A stretch of 64,000 bases of DNA from Proteles cristata cristata. Taxonomy: Eukaryota; Chordata; Mammalia; Carnivora; Hyaenidae. The position numbers and the translations under genes were made by a program. Numbering within the stretch: the stretch's first letter is position 1; each line of letters starts with the position of its first letter. Below the pieces are notes generated by a model. That model had not been told where the DNA came from, did not search any database, and saw only the letters and a program-made list of their open reading frames with translations. Shown in pieces: positions 34,040-43,578 of the stretch. The stretch is from NCBI GenBank assembly GCA_017311185.1, contig JAESUZ010005543.1:1488001-1552000 (forward strand), written 5' to 3'.

Positions 34040-34250
34040 CTCTTTTAGAAGACTTCCCTGACTTCCTTACTCTGGAGCATTCCCATAACACTCCAGGTAT
34101 GCCACTATTAACCCACTTAGCAGATTGTTTCAAAATGTTTGTTTGTATACTGTCTCCCATAAGTGACTGTCAATTTTTCTTTATACCCCAGTTCTGTCAC
34201 AATGCCTAGCATAAAGTAAAAGCTCAGTGTTGTTGACTTATATTGTGATA
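34040..34250 (+). mobile_element. L2 LINE 3' region, sense
   Basis: 'AGAAGACTTCCCTGACTTCC', 'GTATACTGTCTCCCATAAGT', 'TATACCCCAGTTCTGTCACA' and 'ATGCCTAGCATAAAGTAAAA' follow the L2 3' consensus order. Confidence 0.75.
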
Positions 34251-34399
34251 GTTTCTAAAACCGAGAGAATCTCCATGCTAACGGCAAGCCATGTTTCTTT
34301 CTATTTGCTGTTTTAAGTCAGTCTTACTCCAGAGCTACATAGTGTTTCATCATTTGAGTTAGAGATGTATATCTTCTATGTTCTGAAAGAATCCCATTT

Positions 34400-34600
34400 G
34401 GAGAACACCTGGGTGGTTCAGTCAGTTCAGCATCCAATTCTTGATTTGGCTCAGGTCATGATCTCACGGTTTGTAAGATTGAGCCCTGCATCAGGCTCTC
34501 TGCTGACAACATGAAGCCTGCTTGGGATTCTCTCTCCCTCTTCCTCTGCTCCTTCCCTGCTCTTTCATATACTATCTCTTAAAATAAATAAACAAACTTA
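34400..34600 (+). mobile_element. CAN-SINE
   Basis: Head GGAGAACACCTGGGTGGTTC, then TCATGATCTCACGGTTTGTA, a CT-rich tract and an AAATAAATAAACAAAC tail. Decayed CpGs and no convincing TSD. Confidence 0.88.
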
Positions 34601-35403
34601 AATGGAATTCTTTTATTTTTATTTTATTTTTCTTCCTATAGCCATCTTGAAGCCCACATAACCCAAGTAAAATGGCTACATTTACAGCTGCCTGGTCATG
34701 TGATGGTTAGTCTAGCAGGATGCTCTTAGAAAACCCATTCTCTTTTCCAGGCAATGGTTTGACAATCTATAATTAAACCTCAAGCACTCAGGACTTTTTT
34801 TTGAGGGGGGGTAATTATTAATTCAGGAGATTCAGTGGTAATCAGCTGGGAAGAAAGGATATTTCTCCGATTGTTGGAAGGCAGGATTTTCTTCTCTTTC
34901 TCACTATATATGAACAAGGCAGCATGCAGCCACTGTTGCTGCAGACAGCCGTCTTGCTAGGGTGGAGAAAGCCTTTCTAATAATAGAATTGACACATGGA
35001 AGAAGAGAGAACTGAGGTAATAGAGGAGAAACAGAGCTGGCCTGTGAATGAGCTACACCTAGAGCCTATCCCACTTTGACTTACATTATATGAGAAAATG
35101 TCTTTCTATATTTTTAAAGCCCTGTTAGAGTAGTGCTATTAGTTGTAGCCTAAGTGACAGAATGTTAAAAATTCTCTATCCTCTCCTTTTAAAAAATTCA
35201 TTCATATCTGTTGATGCTTTTCCCTGTAATTCAGGCTATAATCACCCATAACACACTCAACTATTCTTTCTCTCTGCTCACTTGTGCTACCTCACAATTT
35301 CTGTTCTTGTCTTTTTTCTTACCTTGAGGCCTACTGACATTTGTCTCTTGGTTTCAACTTTCCCCAAGTGACTAAGATTCCTTTAGAACCAATGAATTCC
35401 CTT
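34601..35403. other. Unique DNA
   Basis: G7 run at about 34804; otherwise nothing recognised. Confidence 0.6.
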
Positions 35404-35614
35404 GGGGCACCTAGGTGGCTCAGTTATTTAACTTTGGCTCAGGTCATGATCTCACGGCTCATGGGTTCAAGCTCCGTGTCAGGCTCTGAGCTGGCTGTCT
35501 GAGCCTGCTTCAGATTTTGTATCTCCCTCTCTCTCTCTGCCCCTCCCTGCTCGTTCTGTCTGTCTGTCTCTCTCTCAGAAATACATTTAAAACAATTAAA
35601 AAAACAAAACAAAA
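35404..35614 (+). mobile_element. Feline CAN-SINE
   Basis: Head GGGGCACCTAGGTGGCTC, slightly shortened before the B box, then a CT tract and a tail ending in AAAC repeats. TSD CAATGAATTCCCTT (35390-35403) versus CAATGAATTCCCTC (35615-35628). Confidence 0.93.
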
Positions 35615-35732
35615 CAATGAATTCCCTCTCTAAGAGAAACTCCAGAACCAGTTGTTTAGACCTTACAATTTCCACATTTCAGTCTTCCCACTCATCACTA
35701 AGAATGCAAGAGATTCTAGAATCCTAAAGGCA

Positions 35733-35855
35733 GTGTAACACAGTGGTTAGGAGCTCAGATTTGTAGTCAGTTTATTTTTTAAATGTTGGCCTCACTACTT
35801 AGTGACATTGGGTGAGTTATAGAACCTTGCTAAACCTTAGTCTCATCATCTGGAA
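35733..35855 (+). mobile_element. MIR SINE, left part, split by a hAT element
   Basis: 'CAGTGTAACACAGTGGTTAG' and 'CTCACTACTTAGTGACATTG' with 'CCTTAGTCTCATCATCTGG' are MIR head and core. The copy resumes at 36087. Confidence 0.8.
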
Positions 35856-36078
35856 CATGATAGGCAAACAATGGCCTACAAAATCCAACATGTCCCCTGC
35901 TTTTTTTTTTTTTGTAAATAAAGCTTTGCTGAAATACAGTTGCACTTATTTGGTTATGTATTGTCTGTACAGCTTTTGTACCACACTAGGAGTTGACTAG
36001 CTGTGACAGACTCTAAAGCTGGCTAAGCTTAAAATATTTACTATTTGCTTCTTTACCAAAAATGTTGGATAACTCCTG
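35856..36078. mobile_element. hAT-Charlie MITE ('GGCAAAC' type) with 8-bp TSD
   Basis: 'GGCAAACAATGGCCTACAAA', 'GTAAATAAAGCTTTGCTGAA', 'CTTAAAATATTTACTATTTG' and an end '...GTTGGATAACTCCTG' match an abundant Charlie-derived MITE (MER1/MER3-like; name uncertain). TSD ATCTGGAA (35848-35855) versus ATCTAGAA (36079-36086): the 8-bp size expected of hAT transposases, one mismatch. Confidence 0.85.
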
Positions 36079-36086
36079 ATCTAGAA

Positions 36087-36225
36087 AATTATAGGGCTAA
36101 TAAAAGCATACAGCTCACAGGATTGCTGTGAGGTTTAAATGAAATAATCCACCTAAATAGTTAGCAGGGCAGCTGACACGTATAAACTTCAGTAGATATT
36201 AGCTGTCATTGTTGTTAATAATAGT
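36087..36225 (+). mobile_element. MIR SINE, right part of the split copy
   Basis: 'CTCACAGGATTGCTGTGAGG', 'TTTAAATGAAATAATCCACC' and 'CTTCAGTAGATATTAGCTGT' complete the MIR interrupted at 35856. Confidence 0.82.
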
Positions 36226-37544
36226 AATGATCAGGAGAAGGTCAGCGCCTGTAGATCAAAAGTTATTTGAACCAGTAACCTCAGCACTTTCTGCAGTTGA
36301 GGAAAATGGCTGCCATGAGGACGCATGATGTAATTTCACCAAACAGTATTTATTAGTGAGGTAAAGAAAACAGTATTTCTGGAGTCAGTCCCCCAGGTGA
36401 GGTATAAATATAATTACAAGGCTGCATAAATATATTTACACCACCCGAGTGAGAGTGTCATACTTTACATCTTATTTTTCATCCAGAAGAAATAAATGTT
36501 ATTTTTAAAAATCATAATTCATTGCTATTGTTAATTCAATAATAACAATTGTGTATGGTGCTACATTAGAGGAGAGTATATCACTAGTGTTTGGCCAGAC
36601 AGTGGAACAATTAATAGAATCCCCATTTCCCCTAAGAGGTTTATTTGTCATGTCAAAGTTACTCTGGTCTGGTGTAACACAGATGGTGTTGTGACAGCAC
36701 AAAATGATGAGTGCCACATTGTTCCTTCTAATGATCTTCCGCTCAATTCATCTTCTTTTGTGGCCTTGGATCTCTGCTACATGAGTGTTTTGAAAATAGG
36801 AGGAATCAAGTAGGGAAAGTCGAAGTAGAGGCTGAATCCTTTTGCTAATTTTCTGATTGATGCTTGGGTTCAGAAAACATTAAAATATAAATTGAATGAG
36901 AATATGAAAAAAAAAAACAAACACCAGTTTTGTATCATAAATGAAAAATCAACTTTGCTCCAGAAAAGTAGAAGCCATCATAGTGTTATACAAAATTCTA
37001 AACTAGTTCAATCATCTCTGTGGTGTAATACTGGATATGGTAGATAAGGGAAAAGTGGTATATGTATTCAATAAAGGATACATGGTTAAATTGTGATTCT
37101 CTTTAGTCACTGTTGGAAGGATATAGAGAATCAGTGGAAGGATCAATAAAAATAGTGAAAATGTCAAAAGGAAAACAGTTCAACTAATGAGTAATATTGA
37201 ATTAAAAAACTGACATTATGATAATGTGTGATTAACATCTACTTTGATTAAAATTGATGGTGTTGACAGAATAAGAATAAAATAATTATATTCAAATGTA
37301 TACTTTTCTTAAGTTCATTGTATGGGTTTCCACTTTTTCATACTTCCATAATCTCTGCTTGTTTCAATGTTGAATTAAATGCCAAGTGGAGGTTTTATTC
37401 ATCCTGTAAATCTTCCCTGAGGAATGAGAAATTTTAGGACCATTTTTCTCAACTAAAGCTCATAAGATCATTCAGCATACTTGTAAACCATCAAGTTTAG
37501 ATTAATTACAAATTTTAACATTTAAAAGTAATATTTAACAAAAC
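36226..37544. other. Unique DNA
   Basis: No repeat family or gene. It includes an AT-rich dyad (36527-36549) with ATTGTT/AACAAT half-sites. Confidence 0.55.
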
Positions 37545-37715
37545 ATAAGAGGCTCTTAAATATAGAGAACAAACAGAGGGTTGCTGGAACGGTTGTAGGA
37601 GGGGAGGTGGGCCAAATTGGTAAGGGACATTAAGGAATCTACTCCTGAAATCGTTGTACTATGTGCTAACTTGGATGTAATTTTTAAAAATAATTAATTA
37701 ATTTAAAAAAATCTA
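37545..37715 (+). mobile_element. Short L1 3' end
   Basis: 'GAGGCTCTTAAATATAGAGA', 'ACAAACAGAGGGTTGCTGGA', 'TAAGGGACATTAAGGAATCT' and 'GCTAACTTGGATGTAATTTT' give the 3' UTR end of a carnivore L1, about 160 bp, with an A/T-rich tail. It is 5'-truncated and has no coding sequence. The TSD is not clear. Confidence 0.75.
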
Positions 37716-37775
37716 AATCTTAGCACCCAGCGTGTAGCCTGATGTAAAATGGGTTTATTAAACCTTTGATGAACA

Positions 37776-37990
37776 GGGGTGCCTGGGTGGCTTAGTCGGT
37801 TAAGTGTCCGACTTTCATTTAGGTCATGATCTTGCGGTTTGTGGGTTCGAGCCCCGGGTCAAGCTCTGTGCTGACTGTCAGCTCAGAGCCTGGAGCCTAT
37901 TTTGGAGTCTGTGTCTCCCTCTCTCTCTAACCCTCCCCTGTTCACGCTGTCTCTCTCTCTCTCTCCTAGAAATAAATTTAAAAAAAAAAA
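37776..37990 (+). mobile_element. Feline CAN-SINE (young subgroup)
   Basis: Complete copy with A box TGGCTTAGTCGG and B box GGTTCGAGCCC (37844-37854). Perfect 15-bp TSD AACCTTTGATGAACA at 37761-37775 and 37991-38005. Shares CTTAGTCGG, GACTTTC and CTGACTGTCAGCTC with the copies at 2416 and 41841. Confidence 0.96.
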
Positions 37991-38005
37991 AACCTTTGAT
38001 GAACA

Positions 38006-39479
38006 AATAAAAGAATATTTAAAATTGGTAATTATACCAACTCTGTTAGAAATGTTGTTTGCAACATTTTACCAAGATGAATGTATTGAATTGATAGTTT
38101 TAACTGAAACCATAGACTACATTCTTCATCTAGTCAGTTTTTATTATCTTTTTCCCCTTTAACTAAAGTAGAAACTTTTATCTTACAATAAGAGCATTAT
38201 GAATGGCTTTAATTGTTGGATCATTCTGGATATTCAAATCAAATTTCCTTTTAAGTCAATGAAGCTTTTACATTCAGAAGCCAAATCCATTAATCCCTGA
38301 TCTATTCTTTGTTTACTTTCAACACTGGAAAGTCTGTTCTGTTGTTTTTAGATATTTATAAATGTGCCCAATAAATTTTTAAAAATCTATTTCTTCAATC
38401 AATAAAAATAAACAAACAAATCCTAGGAAAGTGTGAAACTCACTGATTTCATGGAACTTCTTGTGTATGGTTTTTGTCTTCAACAGTCAAATTGCAGTAT
38501 TTTGATGCCCAAATGATAGCTTTAGGCTCTTTAAGATATTAAACATATCATTGAGATATGCCAATAAAACAAGTCATGTGTAATCATGTAAATGGTTTTG
38601 CCAGGCATTATTGTCATGAAGTAGTGTTTTTCATCTCATACCCTATTTTGAATTTGGTGAATGTATTTTCCCTTGACTGCTATTATACTTCATGAGGAAA
38701 ATTAGTCCTATATTTATTGCCAATTTCTTCACATAATATGCTGAAAATCCTATATTCTCAGTAGATAGAACGTGGTGATAATACAAACTTTGACTATGTT
38801 TTTCTGTCTGGATATGACAATGTCCTGGATTGACATTGAGGTATAACTTCCCGCCCCCGCCCTCCTTAATTATAGAGTGGTGCTTTTCTTTGTAAGACAC
38901 AGAAATGCTGCTCTGTTAAAATTAATCCCAGCACATATTTTCTACTGTACACTATAGAAGAAAAATATGACTCCCTATAGCACATTTTCTAGTAATAAGC
39001 CATACAAAGAGACATGAGGCACTTCTCCCGTAGATGGCACGTAGCAAAACGTATTTGCATGCTTTGCATATACATGGTCTTGCATACTGCAAGAGGAAAT
39101 AGACACATAATGTTTTAAGTAATTGCTTTTTCACATTATATATCATGTTTTTTTTGTGTATGACTTTGACGTTGTGTCTTAAAAAGTGAGCACTCTCTTC
39201 TCTTGGTCTGGGCAAAGGTAAACATAACAGACCTCTGGGACCTAGTGAGGGAATGGTGTGTGAGAGGGTACATGGCTGTCTTCTAGCTCTGGTTTCTGTG
39301 TGACTGAGAAATAAACTTTGATCTTGTTAATCAATTTTATTTATGCTTTTACAGTAGTGAAGCTGTGCTCTAATTAATATAAACAACAAATCTCCTAACT
39401 GGGGAAAAATTACATCAATAGAAATGACTTTAACTGTATCTATATCTATAATCATTAGAGAAACTCCTTCATATCACTG
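38006..39479. other. Unique DNA
   Basis: No recognised repeat or gene; a short C-rich run near 38851-38862. Confidence 0.6.
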
Positions 39480-39640
39480 ATCCTCAGCTTTTTAATATGT
39501 AAAATATGGATGCTAACACCTTCCTCACATGGTTATTGAGAAAATTAAATGATATCAAATACAATAAATACTGTAGCATAGATTCTAGTGCTGTGAATAA
39601 GTACTTAATAAATTTTAACGATTATCCATTGAATTTGCTA
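39480..39640 (+). mobile_element. MIR SINE fragment
   Basis: 'GATCCTCAGCTTTTTAATAT', 'CCTCACATGGTTATTGAGAA' and 'GTGCTGTGAATAAGTACTTA' follow MIR core to 3' end. Confidence 0.72.
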
Positions 39641-39904
39641 TTTATGTACTTTGAAACATCACCAAATTAACCACTTATTATTCTTATAAATAGAGATTAT
39701 GTTTAATTAAGTTGCAGATAACTTTCTTGTTGTGTAAGTCACTTAATGCTGGGATATACACTGGCCTGGTTCTTGACCTTTCCAAAAGCTACATCTCCCA
39801 TCAGTCAACTCATTTTCCAACCAGGGCTCATGGATCACTCAGCTCGTTTTAGTTGAATTCTTGTTTCTTTGTGTTTTATACATTAAATTAACTAATGGTT
39901 GGAA

Positions 39905-39955
39905 GCTGATTGGCATACAGTTAGTACTCAGTAACTGGATATTATTATTGTTTTG
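39905..39955 (+). mobile_element. Short MIR 3' end
   Basis: 'GGCATACAGTTAGTACTCAG' leading into 'ATTATTATTG' resembles the MIR terminus. Weak on its own. Confidence 0.4.
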
Positions 39956-40837
39956 ATTTTTTGGGGCATCTATTATTTATCCCTCAATTTAGTGGTAAGG
40001 AAAGAAAGATTCAAAGGGAACAGGTGACTTATTCAATATTTCTTCTCTCTTAGATTCATTTTTCCCCTTGGTGAAAGTAGGGCAAATTAGACTACTTTAA
40101 GCATTAAGAGGAATTTGTTGAAAGGATTCTGTGGTAGCTAATGGAGCCAGGGCAGAGCTAACCACTCAAGTCTTAGGAAGATTAGAAACCTGAGACAGTC
40201 TTGGGGCTTGATGGCCAATAACAAGGACCCAATACCATTAATACTTTGTATCTCCCTTTGAAAAAAGAAAAGATAGATAGATATTCCTAGAGTTGCCAGA
40301 TAAGCCACTTTCTTAATATTGAAAAGTAGTTGCATACTTTGGGAAAACTCCAATCATTCAGATATTTATGCATGTGTTATATTTTATGCTTATTATTATG
40401 TATTGATGTAGCTTGATGTGTATTCTCACTAGTCTTCTTACCTCTTTATTTTATCCTACTAAACAAATTCATTGAAGGAGAGAATATGAAATGACAATAT
40501 AAGTCTTAACTATATGTAACTTAGATTTAACACTGACCACAGCACAGAGAACCGGTCATATTACAGCAAAATGTTTAATCATCTACTAATTACAAAAACT
40601 GTGTACACTTCTTGGCACCTGCAGACCAAGTTCAGAGTTTTTAAAGCAATTAACTTTGTCCACATTTCATTTTTTAAAATATTTTGTCATACTGTTTTAA
40701 GAGATGGACTTTGGGGTAGTTTTCTACTAAAGAATTGCTGTAATTAATTATAATAAACACTAATTTGGATTTTGAATTCCTCAGGGAAAGCTTTGATCAA
40801 CACTTTCATATAAAAGTGTTATTAATCATTTACATTA
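39956..40837. other. Mostly unique DNA
   Basis: 39970-40040 may be a weak antisense MIR ('AAGATTCAAAGGGAACAGGT'). Nothing else recognised. Confidence 0.45.
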
Positions 40838-40978
40838 AAATATGCATAGTGGTTAGAAGCCGGACTCTAGAACTAGATGCGAGAGTTTGAATCTGATTTT
40901 GCTACACACTGGATTTGTGACCATGGAAAAATTACTTAACTTTTTTGAGCCACAGTTTCTAATGGAAAATCAGAACGA
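40838..40978 (+). mobile_element. MIR SINE, left part, split by a feline SINE
   Basis: 'ATAGTGGTTAGAAGCCGGAC', 'GTTTGAATCTGATTTTGCTA' and 'AAAAATTACTTAACTTTTTT' are MIR head and core. The copy resumes at 41231 with 'TAAGAATAGCTACCTTGTAG' and 'GGTTGTGAGCATTGAGTTAA' to about 41275. Confidence 0.85.
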
Positions 40979-41216
40979 GGGGTGCCTGGATGGCTCAGTT
41001 GGTTAAGTGTCCGACTTCAGCTCAGGTCATGATCTCACAGTTTGTGGGTTCAAGCCCCGCGTCAGGCTCTGTGCTGACAGCTAGCTCAAAGCCTGGAGCC
41101 TGTCTTCGGATTCTGTATCTCTCTCTCTGACCCTCCCCTGCTCGCGCTGTCTCTATCTCTGACTCTCAAAAATAAATAAAAAACATTAAAAAAAAGAATT
41201 TAAAAATTAAAAAAAA
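40979..41216 (+). mobile_element. Feline CAN-SINE inserted in MIR
   Basis: Head GGGGTGCCTGGATGGCTC, B box region GGGTTCAAGCCCC, complete body and a long A-rich tail. TSD GAAAATCAGAACGA (40965-40978) versus GAAAATCAGAATGA (41217-41230); the single mismatch is CG to TG. Confidence 0.95.
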
Positions 41217-41469
41217 GAAAATCAGAATGATAAGAATAGCTACCTTGTAGGGTTGTGAGCATTGAGTTAATCTATAACTATATAGATATAGATGTGTAAC
41301 ATCTATAGACTAGAGATCACTATTATAATCGTTATTAGTATGGGTATACAATTAAAAAATAATTTTCTGAATACAAGATACTTTAAGTATCAAGAAAACT
41401 AATTTGATAGTAATTCTCGATTCTGAGGCTTAATATCTGCAATTTGGGGACATATTTGGCCCAATCTTT

Positions 41470-41840
41470 CAAATATAGCTCTTTGGATTCTAACTGCACA
41501 TGTTAGGCATTTTCACCATATTTCATATTTCTTTTATGACCTTTGTGAACATTTCTTCTTTTTCTCTTTATGCATCAGGGTAGATATTTTCTACTAGTCT
41601 ATTTCTTAGTTCACTAGGTCTCACCTCAAATACTATATCAATATTTGATTCCTTAATTTTAGTGATTAGAATTTTCATTTGGTTCTTTTTTATAGACTCT
41701 AAATTTCTGCTGATTTTCCAACCTGTATTTTTTATTTTCTTGAGTACATTAGTACTATGTATTTTAAATTCTATAGTTAATAATTCCAATATATGGATCT
41801 TCTGTGGGAATGTCTTATTATCTTTTTTCTTTTGTTTTTT
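41470..41840 (-). mobile_element. Probable ancient L1 (L1M-type), antisense, left part
   Basis: 'GAATTTTCATTTGGTTCTTT', 'TTTTATAGACTCTAAATTTC' and 'AATTCCAATATATGGATCTT' resemble a familiar block of old mammalian L1, read antisense. It resumes after the SINE at 42064 ('TTATTGCCAGATATGATGGG'). Diverged; family inferred. Confidence 0.45.
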
Positions 41841-42063
41841 TAATTTATTTTATTTTTTTAATGTTTTTATTTATTTCTAGGAGAGGGAGAGAGACAGCGT
41901 GAACAGGGGAGGGTCAGAGAGAGGGAGTCACAGACTGAAACAGGCTCTAGGCTCTGAGCTGGCAGTCAGCACAGAGCCCGACGCGGGGCTCGAACCCACG
42001 AACGCGAGATCATGACCCAAGTGAAAGTCGGACGCTTAACCGACTAAGCCACCCAGGCGCCCC
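41841..42063 (-). mobile_element. Feline CAN-SINE (young subgroup), antisense
   Basis: Head GGGGCGCCTGGGTGGCTTAG on the minus strand, with CpG-rich body (CCGACGCGGGGCTCGAACCC retained on plus). A 19-bp T/C-rich TSD, identical on both sides, lies at 41822-41840 and 42064-42082. Among the best preserved SINEs in the window. Confidence 0.96.
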
Positions 42064-42299
42064 CTTTTTTCTTTTGTTTTTTAGTATTTTAGCTTTATTG
42101 CCAGATATGATGGGTAACTTTTGTTAAATGGCGGATGTTGTGATCCATTCATTTTGGTGGTATTGAAGGCTCTGAATGATCTTCTCCTCCTCCAGGGAAA
42201 ATGTTGCTTTTGGCAAACTATTAGGGAAGATGCAGATAACATTGTTTCAGGGTTTCTAAACGCAGAACTATTTTTCAATTAGATCTGTATCTATAGTCA

Positions 42300-43067
42300 T
42301 TCAGGAATCCCAGCAGAGAGTTTGCTGGGATTTACCAGGTGGTCCTCCTGGGCCTGGTCCTTCCTGAGCCTCAGTTTGATTGATCCTCTGGAGAGATTGC
42401 CCCATGTCGGCTTAGATTCTTGGCCACTGCTTTCTGCTTGTCTGCAGTGTTGACACAGGCCACAGTTTATGAATCAGCACATGCTTACTGGGGAAAAGCA
42501 ATGCCAATACTAGTCTTCCATACTTGTTTTTCCTCTGGGATTTTGGCCCCTAAATTCTTCTGCTGTGGTAGCTCCTAATGTCTTCAAACCAATTTTAAAA
42601 TATTATATTTAGCTTCTCCAAATGTTCTCTGTGGGAAGATTGGTATAAAAATGCCAGTCACCGCAGCCATGTGTGGAAAAGCTAGTAATCATTCATTCTT
42701 AAGTAATGTGTTTGGCTGTTTTACATACTGCCAACTCCTCTATCTTTCACTTGCTTGTTTTGTTTCGTACCAAATGTTTCTTTCTTACAGGTACACCTAG
42801 ACTTTTACCTTCATTTTCCTTCCTCTGACCCCTAATTTTAGTCCCTAATTATGTATTTCAGGAAAATCATCTCCAGTTACTGTTTCATATGGGAGTTATA
42901 ATGTCCCCAGCCCGAGTTCTCAGGAGCAAATGTAGTGATAGTATTGAAAATACAACAGTGAGGGAGGAAAAAAACTGACAAGTGTAAGTTCTAGTGTGAA
43001 ATGAAACATGAAAATAAATGGTTATTACCATCAAATAAAGTCTCTTTAAAATTCTGTAATGTTCCCA
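42300..43067. other. Unique DNA
   Basis: No feature recognised. It is less AT-rich between 42310 and 42480. Confidence 0.5.
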
Positions 43068-43321
43068 GGGTACCTGGGTGGCTCAATTGGTCAAGCATCT
43101 GATTTTGGCTCAGGTCATGATCTCACAGTTCATGAGTCTGAGCCCTGCATCGGGTTCTGTGCTGACAGCTCAGAGTCTGGAGCCTGCTTTGTATTCTGTG
43201 TCTCCCCCTCTCTCTCTCTTTCTGCTCCTCCCCCATTCATATTCTGTCTGTCTGTCTCTCTTTCAAAAATAAATAAGCATTAAAAAAAAGTTTAAAAATG
43301 TTTTAAAAATTTAAAAAAGTC
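43068..43321 (+). mobile_element. Feline CAN-SINE
   Basis: Head GGTACCTGGGTGGCTCAATT, complete body and a long A-rich tail. TSD CTGTAATGTTCCCAG (43054-43068) versus CTATAATGTTCCCAG (43322-43336). The next SINE, 64 bp on, is inverted. Confidence 0.94.
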
Positions 43322-43385
43322 CTATAATGTTCCCAGTCTGAATCTCTATAAAGCAAACTGTCTCCTACCCCCCCCTTTTTTTTTT

Positions 43386-43578
43386 AACATTTATTTATTT
43401 TTGAGAGACTGAGTGCAAGTGGGGGAGGGGAAGAGAGAGAAGGAGACCCAGAATCAGAAGCAGGCTCCAGGCTCTGAGCTGTCAGCACAGAGCCTGATGG
43501 GGGGCTGGAACCAACAAATGGTGAGATCATGACCTGAGACAAAGTCGGATGCTCAACAAACTGAGCCACCCAGTCCCC
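43386..43578 (-). mobile_element. Feline CAN-SINE, antisense
   Basis: T10 tail and 'AACATTTATTTATTTTTGAG' at its left. The head ends 'GAGCCACCCAGTCCCCCC' near 43578. Flanks on both sides are C-rich, so the TSD is unclear. Confidence 0.92.
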
